Origin: Candidatus Manganitrophus noduliformans
Lineage (GTDB): Bacteria > Nitrospirota > Nitrospiria > SBBL01 > Manganitrophaceae
Direction of reading: 5' to 3'
DNA: 64,000 bases
Assembly: GCF_012184425.1 (NCBI RefSeq)
Contig: NZ_VTOW01000001.1
Coordinates: 1,550,001-1,614,000, forward strand
The position numbers and the translations under genes were made by a program. Shown here in pieces: positions 1-9,562 of this stretch (the first letter of the stretch is position 1; every line of letters starts with the position of its first letter). The notes below the pieces were generated by a model, which had not been told where the DNA came from, did no database searches, and saw nothing but the letters and a program-made list of their open reading frames with translations.

Positions 1-2
1 AG

Positions 3-284
3 TTCCCCGAGATCGATCTGGCCCTTTTCCATCTGGGGGGGACGCGGATCATGGGAATGCTTCTGACGATGGACGCTGCGCAGGGGGTCGAAGCGGTCCG
101 GATCATTCAGCCGCGCCGGGTGATTCCGATCCACTACAACGATTACACCGTTTTCAAGTCGCCGCTGGAGGATTTTAAAAAGGCCGCGGCCGATGCCGGA
201 TTTGAGGACCGGGTGATTTATTTGGAACACGGCCATCTTTACAATTTTGAAGTGTCCGAGAACCGGATTCGACGGGCCGCTTAG
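3..284 (+). CDS. MBL-fold metal-dependent hydrolase, C-terminal part
   Basis: This frame is open from the window edge, so the gene is cut at its 5' end and only about 93 residues are visible. The readable part has a beta-lactamase-fold signature: a GGTRIMG strand-turn, a helix containing TMDAAQGVEAV, and the late metal-binding strand VIPIHYNDYTVFKSP with its histidine. Proteins ending this way are UPF0173/L-ascorbate-lactonase-like cytosolic hydrolases that bind two metal ions; their substrates are usually unknown. The internal ATG at 51 falls inside the conserved fold, so it is not the true start. Family assignment is fairly safe; the substrate is not inferable. Confidence 0.8.
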   Translation, partial: FPEIDLALFHLGGTRIMGMLLTMDAAQGVEAVRIIQPRRVIPIHYNDYTVFKSPLEDFKKAAADAGFEDRVIYLEHGHLYNFEVSENRIRRAA

Positions 285-445
285 CCGCCGGCCCGCGTCG
301 GTCCGCATCGGTTGATCCGTCGGACGACGCGTCTGATCTGTTGATGAAAGTGTTTCCCAGAAAATATCGCGAGGGAGGGGGTTGTTTATCATGCGCAATG
401 CACACGTTCAACCGAGAAATCGAGTTGTGATCAGGAGGTAGTAGA

Positions 446-961
446 ATGAAGAAAGTTCAACTGTTCGGAACGGCGTTTTTTATCACGGCCCTGGTGATGT
501 TTGGAGGGATATCGGCTTTCGGACAAACGGCCGAAGGGGGGGGAGGAGGCTCGACCCCTCCGGGAGAGACGAGCCCGGAAATGGGAGATCAAGGGGGAGG
601 GGGAGGAACGACCGATTGTCCTCCGGGCGCATCAGACCAACAGCAGCCCCAGGGTGATCTCGGTGCCGGCGGAGGCGGCTCCGGCTCGGGTGGTGGAGAT
701 TTGGGCGCGGGCGGAGGCGGTTCGGGTTCCGGTAGCGGAGACTTAGGCGACGGTGGAAGCGGCTCCGGCTCCGACCAGGGCGCCGGCGGTCTTGGAACAG
801 AACCCTGCCCGCCGGGATCGACCGATCAAGGGGATCAAGGCGCCGGGACACCTCCCGGCGGAGAATCGGGCGGAGATACCGGGACCGGCGGGCCGCACGG
901 CGGCAGCCCCGAGGGTGGATTGGGAGATTCCGGCACCGGCGGCTCCGGCGGCGCAATGTAG
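446..961 (+). CDS. Glycine-rich low-complexity secreted protein
   Basis: The 171-residue product starts with a Sec signal peptide (MKK, a hydrophobic core, likely cleavage after SAFG). Everything after it is low complexity: runs of Gly and Ser with repeated GDLGAGGGGSGSG units at about residues 69-105 and two similar CPPG-containing segments near residues 58 and 116. It has no recognisable domain. A strong ribosome site (AGGAGG) lies 8 bases before the ATG and a strong terminator follows, so it is a single-gene transcript. It may be a surface or matrix protein, or a flexible periplasmic linker. The two cysteines, each followed by PPG, could form a disulfide. Function unknown. Confidence 0.75.
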   Translation: MKKVQLFGTAFFITALVMFGGISAFGQTAEGGGGGSTPPGETSPEMGDQGGGGGTTDCPPGASDQQQPQGDLGAGGGGSGSGGGDLGAGGGGSGSGSGDLGDGGSGSGSDQGAGGLGTEPCPPGSTDQGDQGAGTPPGGESGGDTGTGGPHGGSPEGGLGDSGTGGSGGAM

Positions 962-998
962 GCCGGAGAATCACGCCATTGATTCATGTTGACGTCAT

Positions 999-1036
999 GG
1001 CCGCGGCCGGGACCAACCCGGCCGCGGCCTCTTTTT
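999..1036 (+). terminator. Rho-independent terminator after the glycine-rich gene
   Basis: A perfect 13-bp GC stem (GGCCGCGGCCGGG and its complement) with a 5-base loop is followed by TCTTTTT. It ends the plus-strand transcript and also lies just beyond the stop of the opposing lipoprotein gene, so it may serve both. Confidence 0.85.
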
Positions 1037-1067
1037 GAGATTGGGAAGCAAAGGGGGCGCGGAGAAC

Positions 1068-3092
1068 TCACCGCAACGGGATCTTCGCAATCGCGCTGTC
1101 TCCCTCCGCGTTCACCCCGTTGCACGAGAGGACGGCGGAGAGCTGATCGGTCTGCGGATCGGTCACGAAGAGGGCATGCCCCGGATTCGCGCAGCCTTCC
1201 GGGGCCGGTCGCGTGGCGGAGGAGAGTATCCGGCCGGTTCGGCCGACTCGGGTCAAGGTCCAGCTGTTGTTGACGAAATCGGTCGAGAGAATCTCCCGAT
1301 CTCCCCCCGCCGCCCGCACGTCGATGCCGACGGCGTGGGTCGCCTCCGGAATCGCGTCGATGATCCGAGGCGCGGTGATCCCATCCCAAACGAGGATTGT
1401 GACCCGGCCGCCGAAATGGCTCACCGCGCAGATCGGAATCACGCAGCGGATCTTTCGCGTGTCGTTCTCCAGCGTCCCGACGAAAGTTCCCCCTCCGAGT
1501 TCGGCCGGATTCCCCCACCAAAGCTGCCCCGGTCCGGACGGCTCTCCCCGCGCCACCAGCGCCAGCGTTCGGGCGCCGCCGCCGGTGAAGAAGGCGCTTT
1601 TGGCGGTTCCCGTCGGCGGGCCGCCGGTCGCGAACCAGGCCCGCTCCAATTTTCGCTCGAAGATAAGGGAGCCCGACCCGCCGGGTTGATGCTCCTGATG
1701 GACCCGGTCGGCTTCGACGAACCAGAGCAGATGCCGCGTCCCCGACGGGGTCTCGACCGGCGTCTCCGAGACCAGCCCGGCGTCGTGATACGGGCCGTCG
1801 TCGCTGCTCTCCGGCGGCCCGAAGTCGTTGATCTCCGGAATCCGGCAGGAGAGGAACCGGCGCTCTCGATATCCGAAGAGGCATCCCCTCCCGTCACGCA
1901 GGTGAGCCACCCCCCCGAGCAGCGGCCCCAGGCCGTCCGGCGCCAGCGTCTTGGTGAGGACCACCCGGTTCGTGGTGAGGTCGAGGATGCTCATGCCGGG
2001 ATTGTGGCCGACCGTGGCGTAGGCGCGGTTTTCATCCAGGCCGAAGAGGGAGAGGAAGGGTGGAGGAATCGCGCGGGAAAGGTTAAAGATCGCCTCGGGT
2101 TGAGAGAAGGGAACCGCGATGACCTCCGCTTCCGGCGCCGGGAGGAGGGTCGGCGCCGCACAGGTGTGTGCCGTGCGGAAGGTGATGAGAAGATCGGGGG
2201 TGAGAAAGCGGCCGGAAGCCGCCAACGCCGGGCGGACATCGAGGGAGAAAATCGCGGCCGGGGCCGCCGCTTCACAGAGGTACGACCCGACCCCGCCCAA
2301 AACAAAGGCGCCCTGCGCCGGCAGCGGAGAAAAGCCTTGGAGCGCTCGAAAGCCGGGGGGATCGGGATCTCCGAGGGGGAGGTGTTTGAGCGGGGCCGGA
2401 CTCCGATCCCGATAGTCGAACGAGCCGGCGACCGGCGCTTCATCACCCCATCCGTCGACCGAAACCTGAAGGCCGGCCTGGTATTGTTGCCCCACGGTTA
2501 TTTTTTCCGGCAAGGGGATCAATTCCACGAAGATTTTTCCGGGGGTGTCATCAGACGAATCGGTGAGGCTCGAATACACCGCCAGGGGGGAGAAATGGGT
2601 CAGCGTGCCGTCGATCGCCGCCCTGTTTGCCGCGCCGTCGACCGTGAGGGTTTGATCGCCGATCGCTTCGGGCGCCGCGCCAGCGAGCGTGCGGAGGAAG
2701 CTGACGGGAACGCGCAAGGTCCCGTCGGCCTGAGCGGGGGACTCCGGCAGGGTGACCGACACCTGCACCGGCTGCGCGAACTGGAGGCCGTCGGGCCGCA
2801 ACTCCCAGGCGAGTTCCGCGCCGGCCAATTCAGGAGGGAGGGAGGCCGGGTGGATCGATCGGATGACGATCGTCTCCGTATTCCCGAGCGCGCCGGCCGG
2901 GACGGTCAACGTCACCATCCCGTCCGCCGACGTCACGGCTCCCCCATCGGCCCCGATGTTCGCGATCCCGGCTCCGGGGCTTCCCGCCCCGCTTCTGTTC
3001 TCGGGGTTCTCGTCGCTACACCCCCCCACCGTCAGCCCGATTCCAATCACCCACAGAAGCCACCCCCCCCACCGCATCCCCCGAATGCTCAT
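1068..3092 (-). CDS. Large exported lipoprotein with ZU5-like domain
   Basis: The 674-residue product begins with a basic, hydrophobic signal ending in a lipobox (LTVGGC), so it should be lipidated and anchored in a membrane. After the cysteine comes an Asn/Ser/Gly linker. Residues about 40-130 look like a ZU5/IPT-type beta domain (GGAVTSADGMVTLTVPAGAL, then PVQVSVTLPE). The remainder has many short beta repeats and could fold as a propeller, which is inferred only from the pattern. The start was set at MSIRGM because it places the signal peptide at the N terminus; an upstream in-frame start would add 13 residues. No catalytic motif was seen. Confidence 0.7.
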   Translation of the reverse strand: MSIRGMRWGGWLLWVIGIGLTVGGCSDENPENRSGAGSPGAGIANIGADGGAVTSADGMVTLTVPAGALGNTETIVIRSIHPASLPPELAGAELAWELRPDGLQFAQPVQVSVTLPESPAQADGTLRVPVSFLRTLAGAAPEAIGDQTLTVDGAANRAAIDGTLTHFSPLAVYSSLTDSSDDTPGKIFVELIPLPEKITVGQQYQAGLQVSVDGWGDEAPVAGSFDYRDRSPAPLKHLPLGDPDPPGFRALQGFSPLPAQGAFVLGGVGSYLCEAAAPAAIFSLDVRPALAASGRFLTPDLLITFRTAHTCAAPTLLPAPEAEVIAVPFSQPEAIFNLSRAIPPPFLSLFGLDENRAYATVGHNPGMSILDLTTNRVVLTKTLAPDGLGPLLGGVAHLRDGRGCLFGYRERRFLSCRIPEINDFGPPESSDDGPYHDAGLVSETPVETPSGTRHLLWFVEADRVHQEHQPGGSGSLIFERKLERAWFATGGPPTGTAKSAFFTGGGARTLALVARGEPSGPGQLWWGNPAELGGGTFVGTLENDTRKIRCVIPICAVSHFGGRVTILVWDGITAPRIIDAIPEATHAVGIDVRAAGGDREILSTDFVNNSWTLTRVGRTGRILSSATRPAPEGCANPGHALFVTDPQTDQLSAVLSCNGVNAEGDSAIAKIPLR

Positions 3093-3358
3093 CGGCTTGC
3101 TCCTTATATTGGCGTTTGAAGCCTGGGTCACTGCGCTGTTTTAGAATGAAGCCACCTTATCCATGATAATCCATGATACTTTTTTTCGACTTCAAGATGC
3201 AAAGCGCGTGAGAGGATGGGGTTTATTGATTCTTCCTCCCTTGGAATGTTAACTTAGTAGTATCGATATGCGTGTGTCTGTATTCCGACTTTACGCCGGC
3301 GGTTGAGGCCGGTTTGAAGGGCGGTTTGGCGGACACTTTATTACCAAAGGAGGAACCA

Positions 3359-3571
3359 ATGGCAAGGGGACGTGTAAAATGGTTTAGCCGTGAGAAGGGA
3401 TATGGCTTCATTTCTCAAGAGGACGGGGAGGATGTTTTCGTCCATCACAGCGGTCTTAGCGGGGAGGGGTACCAAAATCTCGATGAAGGGGAAGAAGTCG
3501 AGTTCGACATTACTCAGGGGGTGAAGGGCCTGCAAGCGACAAACGTCCGGCGGATCTCAAAAGCCGCCTGA
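3359..3571 (+). CDS. csp: Cold-shock domain RNA-binding protein
   Basis: The 70-residue product is one complete cold-shock domain. It has the nucleic-acid-binding motifs RNP1 (KGYGFI) and RNP2 (VFVHHS), and WFSREKGYG near the N terminus. Family members bind single-stranded RNA or DNA and act as RNA chaperones in the cytoplasm. The start is fixed by a strong ribosome site (AAAGGAGG) 7 bases upstream; the open frame runs further back but has no comparable site. More than 100 bases of leader between the preceding gene and the start would fit the long 5' leader known for some csp mRNAs, though I could not define a regulatory fold. Confidence 0.93.
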   Translation: MARGRVKWFSREKGYGFISQEDGEDVFVHHSGLSGEGYQNLDEGEEVEFDITQGVKGLQATNVRRISKAA

Positions 3572-3722
3572 GCTGCTCGGGCTTTCTTAAAGAACGGCGG
3601 AGCATCGCGCGGGGCTTCGGTCCTGTTCGGAGCGCGGGGATGTCACCTTCATCTCCGGCGACGATCAGGGCCGCGCCCGCGCCAACGGCCGGCCGAGATT
3701 CAGAGCCGTCGGATCGATCGGT

Positions 3723-3965
3723 CTAAGACTCTTCTTCTCCGATCTGTTCGGCGCCGGTGGTAATCCACTTCTTCCCGCCGCTTTCGACGTAGTAGATCGG
3801 TGTTTCGTTGCGGAGCATGTCGGCGAGATAGACGGCGTCTTCTTTCGGGGGAAACCAGTTTACATTTTTCCAATTCCCGCCGACTTGATAGTGAAAGATC
3901 ACCCAAGGGCGGTTCTGATCCAGATCATATCTGAGCACGTAGTTTTCGATCGTGTAGACGGCCAT
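3723..3965 (-). CDS. Small conserved-looking hypothetical protein
   Basis: An 80-residue soluble protein starting MAVYTIENYVL. It is rich in aromatic residues (RPWVIFHYQVGGNWKNVNWF) and ends in an acidic tail. The ATG has a good ribosome site (GGAGGC, 6 bases away); the longer open frame upstream lacks one. The alternating strand-turn pattern suggests a small beta-rich fold. It has no signal peptide or membrane segment. I do not recognise the family and the neighbours give no hint of function. Confidence 0.6.
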   Translation of the reverse strand: MAVYTIENYVLRYDLDQNRPWVIFHYQVGGNWKNVNWFPPKEDAVYLADMLRNETPIYYVESGGKKWITTGAEQIGEEES

Positions 3966-4146
3966 GGTGCCTCCTTCTCTTCCGTGAGCGATTTGAGGAC
4001 GAAACGCCTCTGCGCGGTGCAGAGGGCCGGTACGGTTTTGATGTTTTTTGTCGAGGGATTTTGATCTTCGAAATTCGGACTTACTTTTTGGATCGTATCT
4101 CATTTGAACGGGACGAATCAATTGAAAAAATCTGATTTATCGACCG

Positions 4147-4890
4147 TTAGCCGTTAGATCTTGCCGCTTCTGCAGCCGCATGCCCGGCAAGTGTGGCGAC
4201 GAAAGTTTTTAAGCTGGTCAACTCGGAAAGTTCGGTGTACTCTCCGCTATTGACCGCGGAACGGGGTGACAAAAGCACGGAGGCCGTCGTATAGAGCTGT
4301 TCCTGTACAAGCTTCCGACAAAGGATATTGTACCGATCAGCATACGACGCATTGCTGAACTCCGGAAATACCGAAAAGTGCGGCGACTTGTCCCGGACTG
4401 GGGTCCGGGAAGCAGCGCAATCCTCAACCAGCATGAGCCAGCCGATGAACGGACGCGGGCTCTCTCCAAAGGCCCCTTCACGATAGGCGGTCCGGAGGTC
4501 GACGGCGGTTCCGATTGCTTCTTCTGTCCGGTTGTTGAAATTGTTTCCGAACGACGGTCCCACTTGGCTCTTCAACTCCATCGCCGCCACAAGCCGCCCG
4601 TGGTTCATCACGAGCATGTCCCACAGCTTGGTCGGGCGGAAATAACCGGGAAGAGTGAGAAGTTGCCGCTGCAAGCAGATTTCCGCATCCACCAGGCCAT
4701 TGCGCCGCACAATCTCCTTCATTAAAGCCAAGAAGCCGTCCATGTTCTTCCCGGCGGTCACGCCGGCCCGTTCACCCTGATCTGCTTTACCGCTCTCGAT
4801 TTGCTTCCGGCGCGCGGCCTCTCGGTTGCCCCAGAATGCTTTGACAGCTTCTTTCGCCTGGATCTGGTAATCGGCTAAGTCAATGCTCAC
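4147..4890 (-). CDS. PaeR7I/XhoI-family type II restriction endonuclease
   Basis: The 247-residue product carries the diagnostic core of the PaeR7I family: [15 protein letters not shown] followed by [19 protein letters not shown]. The PD-(D/E)xK catalytic residues can be read as D91, E105 and K107. Characterised members cut CTCGAG. The start ATG overlaps the stop of the upstream methyltransferase by 4 bases, so the two are translationally coupled and the nuclease is made after its protective partner. The length matches the family, so it looks intact. Specificity is inferred from family membership; I have not aligned the target-recognition residues. Confidence 0.9.
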   Translation of the reverse strand: MSIDLADYQIQAKEAVKAFWGNREAARRKQIESGKADQGERAGVTAGKNMDGFLALMKEIVRRNGLVDAEICLQRQLLTLPGYFRPTKLWDMLVMNHGRLVAAMELKSQVGPSFGNNFNNRTEEAIGTAVDLRTAYREGAFGESPRPFIGWLMLVEDCAASRTPVRDKSPHFSVFPEFSNASYADRYNILCRKLVQEQLYTTASVLLSPRSAVNSGEYTELSELTSLKTFVATLAGHAAAEAARSNG

Positions 4891-6617
4891 GAGCGATCCT
4901 TATTGACCGCACCTTCCATGGCGGCTTGCTCTCGGGGGGTGAGCCGGTACACGTTCATCGCAGCGCGATTGCATGCCTCAACATCCCTTGTATTGGCCGC
5001 GTCCACAAGCGCTTTGCGGATTGCTTCCGGGATCTCGTTCCATCGGGGGAGTCTGATCCGGCGCAAGTACTGGGCCTGGAATCTTAAATAGCCTCCGCGC
5101 ATCTGGGTCGAGTAAAGCGACACGAACAGTTTGGCAATACCGGAGCGGAGCACTGCCTGAAGGGCCTTCAAGTCCCATTCCTCTGTTGTAATGAAGTAGA
5201 GGTTATGATGTGGGTAGAGGCGGCCGTCTTCATATACGATGTGGGCTTTGCCTTTGATATCCGGAATCAGGAGCTTGGGGCGGTGCGTCAGGTCTGGATA
5301 GATGCGGTCGATGGTCCGATACCAGCTCTTGGGGTTTTTCTTTGCACAGTTGCGGTTTCGGATCGCTTCGGCGTGCAGTTTGAAGTGCCGTGCAAGCTTG
5401 GGATAGTCTGCAAGATGAACCAGGCGGCCCTCTTCTTCGAACGGGTTGATGACGCCGAGACCCCGCCATTGCACGGTTCCATCCTCGATATCCTTCGTCA
5501 TGACCAGAGGCAACTTCCGGCTCGGCTCCACGTCGAGGCTTTCGAACGGCCCGATGAAGACCGCATCGGCCCCCGTCGCGACGCCGATTCCGACCTTGCA
5601 CCCGGCCTCCTCAAGGGTGGGGAATTCCGCTTCCAGGCGGCGGATCACCGCCAGTTGGTCAAGCGACTGGAGGATCCAAGGGGCTTGATCTTGAGCGACT
5701 ACCATCGTCTCCAACACGCCGCTTCCCTTGGGGAGGGTATCGGCCTGCATCGCTTGGGCGAGCTTTGAAAGGGCTGCCGAGTTAATTTGGGGAGGGTGAG
5801 CAATCCGGGTCGGTCCCGGTTTCTCCCGCTTGATGATCGTGATAGCCGGATACGCGCTTACCTCGGAATCGAAGGCGGGGGTATCGACCATGTCGATGTA
5901 GTAGGCTAAATGATAATCGTCGGCCACCATCGCTCGAAGCGGCCCGCCATATTTATTTTTCATCCACCGGTCCGCGCAGATGAAGCCGAGCGATCCTCCC
6001 GGTTCGAGGCCGGTCAAACACCGCTCAATAAAAGGGACGTACAAATCGGCCCGGTCGTAGATCGTATCGTAGCGGCTCCGGTACTCCGCCAGCAGTGCAT
6101 CGGGGATCAACTCCTGGCGCACATAGGGAGGGTTTCCGACGGCATGCGTGAAGGAGTGGGGAAGATCAACCAGGAGGAAGTCGCCTTCGATGAACCACGT
6201 TGTAAGGAGTTTCTGCGCGTCCGTTTCGGAAATTCCATGCGCCTGAAACAGATCGCGGAGTTTGGCGCGAGTGTTTTCCATGCTGGCGCGGTGGACCTCG
6301 ACGGCCCGGATCGCGTCCGAGAGATCTTCCACAATTCTGGCGCGGTCCGAAGCCTGATTTGTATAGGCGATCAACAGCCGCTCCACAACGACCAGAAGAA
6401 AGCTTCCATCCCCAAACGAAGGTTCGAGGAGCCGGAACCGGTGTAAGGGTCGATCGATCGTGTACCCGGACAGATCGAGGATAAACTCAACGACAACGCG
6501 CTTCGTGAAGACCGCGCCGCGCTCTTCGACGCTGCTTTGCGCAAGCCGGTTGACGGCCTCTGAAAAATCGAGGATCGGCAAGGAGAGTTGTTTTGCTTTG
6601 TTGGGGCGGATGTTCAT
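4887..6617 (-). CDS. Type II N6-adenine DNA methyltransferase partner of the PaeR7I-type nuclease
   Basis: The 576-residue product has the S-adenosylmethionine-binding motif [11 protein letters not shown] at residues 63-73 and the catalytic NPPY at 162-165. This marks an Eco57I/TaqI-like gamma-class N6-adenine methyltransferase. The C-terminal half (roughly 330-560) would be the target-recognition domain. It should methylate the adenine of the nuclease's recognition sequence and so protect the host. At least seven CTCGAG sites occur in this window (for example at 15818, 16718, 32118, 53710, 61430, 61667 and 62159), so active protection would be needed if the nuclease is expressed. Confidence 0.92.
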   Translation of the reverse strand: MNIRPNKAKQLSLPILDFSEAVNRLAQSSVEERGAVFTKRVVVEFILDLSGYTIDRPLHRFRLLEPSFGDGSFLLVVVERLLIAYTNQASDRARIVEDLSDAIRAVEVHRASMENTRAKLRDLFQAHGISETDAQKLLTTWFIEGDFLLVDLPHSFTHAVGNPPYVRQELIPDALLAEYRSRYDTIYDRADLYVPFIERCLTGLEPGGSLGFICADRWMKNKYGGPLRAMVADDYHLAYYIDMVDTPAFDSEVSAYPAITIIKREKPGPTRIAHPPQINSAALSKLAQAMQADTLPKGSGVLETMVVAQDQAPWILQSLDQLAVIRRLEAEFPTLEEAGCKVGIGVATGADAVFIGPFESLDVEPSRKLPLVMTKDIEDGTVQWRGLGVINPFEEEGRLVHLADYPKLARHFKLHAEAIRNRNCAKKNPKSWYRTIDRIYPDLTHRPKLLIPDIKGKAHIVYEDGRLYPHHNLYFITTEEWDLKALQAVLRSGIAKLFVSLYSTQMRGGYLRFQAQYLRRIRLPRWNEIPEAIRKALVDAANTRDVEACNRAAMNVYRLTPREQAAMEGAVNKDRS

Positions 6618-6864
6618 TTTTGCTTTCGACGGTGAGCAGCCATGCGGATCGTCGGAAAAGCGGTCACTTCAACCGATTGAGCCATGGTATAGCATGCTGG
6701 GGGGCTTGAGATCAATCCCCCTTGCTGCGATCAATTTCATTACCGTGTTGATATTGGATTCATTGAGGAGTTATGGAGTAATTGTAGCTGCCTGAATGAC
6801 AAGGTAAAGACTTGACCCCCCGCGCTTTCTATTCTATACGGCCACTTAAATTCGAACCTTTTGC

Positions 6865-8970
6865 CTAACTCGGCTTTTTCGGCACAAAAAGACGCGGTGA
6901 CCTTTCCGGGCTCACTTCAGCCAATCTGCTAACCTCTTTCTTAAGTTCTATATTTTCAGGATAGCGTTTTAGCCCCGCTTGTAAGACGTCGAATGGCTTA
7001 ATATCATCTTCCATGGCTTTATGACAGCGAGCCAACATAATATATATATTCGGCAATAAATTAGAACTCAGCGGAGAAGGCTTAATACACTTGATTAATA
7101 ACGGTATAGCTTTATCCCATTCCTGGGCTTCATAGTGTTTTGATCCTAAAGCATAGTTGGTGTCGAAATCATCAGGATCAAACTCTAATATTCTGGCACG
7201 AATCGTTATTGCTTCAGCGGCATTATCAGTTCGGTCATAATAGAGCGCCAGTTCTGAAAGTGCTTGTAGACAGGTTGGGTTCTTGGCCAAGACATTTTCG
7301 CAAACTTCTTTAACCTTATATTCCTCCTTCATCATAAAATAGACCATACATAAATTATTTAGTGCTAATGAACATCCATTTTTATCAACTAATTCTTTAG
7401 ATAAATTTAATGCTTTTTGAAGATACTCTATATTTCTACTCTGGTTAAACATGGCTAAGTACATTGCGGCTAGGTTAGTTTCAGTCATCTCGTCATTGCG
7501 CCCCAGCTTTACTGCTTCTTCAAGCTCGGAGGTAGCTTTATCAAATTGCTCTAATTTATGATAAATGAGTGCTAGATTATAATGAGGATCCTGTCTACTT
7601 GGAACAAGCGAAATGCTCCTTAAGAGATGTCGTTGGGCTTCGGAGATGTTCCCTAAAGCAGCCTCGACAGCGCCTAAGTTGCCTAAAATATTCCCAATGT
7701 CATTTATGATGTATCGTTCATCGATTTTAAGTACCTTCAAAACCTGCAAACAATCGCTAATCCACTTTCTTGCAGTTTCCAGATATCTTTTTTCTTGTTC
7801 AGACCCGTAAACCTCACGTGTAGACAGTTCGAAAAAAACGTTGCACAACCCCGTATATGCAGGGAGGAATTGCGGGTGAGCCTCGTGTAAATTAGAGAAG
7901 ACAGTTTCAGCTTCAAGTAGCTTCTCAAGTTCCGCAAGTGTGCGGCCTAAATTGAATCGAGCTTCCCAATGTGTCTCATCATTCTCGATCGCACGTCTGA
8001 AGCTTGTTTCTGCACCTGTTAAGTTCTTCTCAGAAACACATATTAGCCCCTCAAGGTTATAATAATTTGACGCACCTTTTTTATCTGGAGAAAATGAAGA
8101 TAGTATTTCACGAGCCCTATTAATTTCACCCGCGGCGTAATAATGTACGCCAATATTAGTTTTTATAACTGCGTTATCTGGCAAATATTCTGCAGCCCTA
8201 TTTAGATAATCTAATGCCTCAGGAGAAGATTTATTTCCTCCATATGATTCAATTTGAGCTAGAGTATTATAAAATCGTCCGAGGACCTTTAATTCAGCTA
8301 TTCTATGGACAACTTCTTTTATCTCAAATGCCGCCTCTCTCGCCTCATTAAATTGATATCTAGAAATCAGTAAATCGCATCTCTTAAGAACCTCTTCACA
8401 TCTCTTTCGTTCACTTAAAGTTAATTTATCTTTTAAATCTATATCGCTAATAAATGAATCAATTTTTTGTAATGACGCTTGAAATATTGGGAACATTTCA
8501 AGAATTTTTCTTGTGGACTTATGTGTCTCCTGCACCATAATTCCAATTTCTTCCTGCCGAACAAAAAGTCTTTTCGTTAGAGCATTATGGTCTTTCTCTT
8601 TTAATAAATGGGTAAGGTTAGAAAGGAAACACTGTACAAACTCAAGTGCATAAGTCTTTAGCTGAGGCATATTTTCACTTAACTTATTACTAATCGCCTG
8701 CGCCACCCTCGCTTCCTCAATATCCCATTTGCCTTGGTATGTGGACTCAATTGCAGTATCTAACTCGGTAGAACCCAGAGAAGGAAGCATCTCTATAAAG
8801 TTCTGACTTCCCCAAATATCTTCAAAACCATTGCCGTATTTTTGTTTCAACTGTTCAGCAGTTGTCTTAGCTGCACTTGTTACAATTGGGTTATATCGAT
8901 CGCGAACAGCCTTTAATATTGCATCGCCAATATTGGTGGCACAATATGATATGACTATTTCACCGAGCAT
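6865..8970 (-). CDS. Large AT-rich TPR-repeat protein
   Basis: The 701-residue soluble protein has an N-terminal helical region (about 1-190) followed by tandem tetratricopeptide repeats to near residue 690, visible as recurring A..Y..G....A...L patterns such as NYALGSKHYEAQEWDKAIPLL. TPRs are protein-protein interaction scaffolds; no enzymatic domain was seen. Codon use is markedly AT-rich compared with the flanking genes, which suggests recent transfer. It has a strong ribosome site (AGGAGGT). It lies upstream of the restriction-modification pair on the same strand, but a 247-base gap separates them, so joint action in defence is only a possibility. Confidence 0.75.
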   Translation of the reverse strand: MLGEIVISYCATNIGDAILKAVRDRYNPIVTSAAKTTAEQLKQKYGNGFEDIWGSQNFIEMLPSLGSTELDTAIESTYQGKWDIEEARVAQAISNKLSENMPQLKTYALEFVQCFLSNLTHLLKEKDHNALTKRLFVRQEEIGIMVQETHKSTRKILEMFPIFQASLQKIDSFISDIDLKDKLTLSERKRCEEVLKRCDLLISRYQFNEAREAAFEIKEVVHRIAELKVLGRFYNTLAQIESYGGNKSSPEALDYLNRAAEYLPDNAVIKTNIGVHYYAAGEINRAREILSSFSPDKKGASNYYNLEGLICVSEKNLTGAETSFRRAIENDETHWEARFNLGRTLAELEKLLEAETVFSNLHEAHPQFLPAYTGLCNVFFELSTREVYGSEQEKRYLETARKWISDCLQVLKVLKIDERYIINDIGNILGNLGAVEAALGNISEAQRHLLRSISLVPSRQDPHYNLALIYHKLEQFDKATSELEEAVKLGRNDEMTETNLAAMYLAMFNQSRNIEYLQKALNLSKELVDKNGCSLALNNLCMVYFMMKEEYKVKEVCENVLAKNPTCLQALSELALYYDRTDNAAEAITIRARILEFDPDDFDTNYALGSKHYEAQEWDKAIPLLIKCIKPSPLSSNLLPNIYIMLARCHKAMEDDIKPFDVLQAGLKRYPENIELKKEVSRLAEVSPERSPRLFVPKKPS

Positions 8971-9062
8971 AGCGCGACCTCCTATGTTTCATTCACTACC
9001 AACCGAAATACTACAGAAGAAAAAAAGGCTTTAAGATACGAATTACTATTACAATCAGCGCA

Positions 9063-9233
9063 TTACTCTCCTTCTTCCAGCACCCCACCCGTCTTCGCCA
9101 AATCCTCCATCTTAATCTTCCCCGGATTAAACTTCGTCAACGCCTTGTTCATCCGCTCCAGCGTTTCATTGAATGAAAGCGGCTCCGCGTCCTTGGGCCG
9201 GAATCGGATCGGGTTGATTCTTGCGACGACGAA
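9063..9233 (-). pseudogene. Possible C-terminal gene remnant
   Basis: A coding-like stretch of about 56 residues, including NPIRFRPKDAEPLSFNETL and IKMEDLAKTGG, ends in a TAA and has no start codon or ribosome site. Upstream the frame soon loses protein-like character and meets a stop. It lies in an otherwise gene-free 590-base stretch between the TPR gene and the MarR gene, at the edge of the AT-rich island. I do not recognise the parent family; it may be debris from the insertion that brought in the island. Confidence 0.35.
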
Positions 9234-9482
9234 GCTACGAAGGCAAGGGCTGGTCAGTCCGCGGGTTTACACCTTTATCCGTCCCTGAACCCGCGTAACT
9301 TCCTGGCCTTATCTCCTCATCATAAACCCGTATGGAATGGAACGGCCTCATCATAACCAAGCCGGAATTAAAAGGGAAGCATTATCCGTTCAAACACTAT
9401 TTTTATAGAGAGAGTCCGCTCAACTCGGGGCGATATTCTCACCGTCTGTTGCTTTTTGTTTAAAGGCGAGCATTCTTTTTTG

Positions 9483-9522
9483 TTGACAGATCGGAAGGCG
9501 GCATGATATTTAGGAGTCCTAA
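9483..9522 (+). promoter_or_regulatory. Sigma-70-like promoter with overlapping palindromic operator
   Basis: TTGACA at 9483 is followed 16 bases later by GATATT. Immediately after comes a 13-base palindrome (TTAGGA-G-TCCTAA, 9510-9522), which would cover the transcription start. TTAG...CTAA half-sites are typical of SlyA/MarR-type operators, so the regulator encoded just downstream may repress itself and the NirK-like gene. Confidence 0.5.
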
Positions 9523-9562
9523 CTAAATGGCAGTGCCATCTCAGACAAAGACTCGGAGCAGT

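Noticed and set aside
163-166. Consideration of the CPSCY motif in the cytochrome (protein residues 163-167 of the gene at 13013-14185) as a lost haem site
   Set aside because: Internal alignment of the two cytochrome domains places it in the YVIESI block, away from the haem-binding position.
1035-3119. A long plus-strand open frame of about 694 codons
   Set aside because: It is the antisense of the lipoprotein gene. Its product is Arg- and Gly-rich without domain or signal, as expected for a GC-rich shadow, whereas the minus strand has a lipobox and beta-domain motifs.
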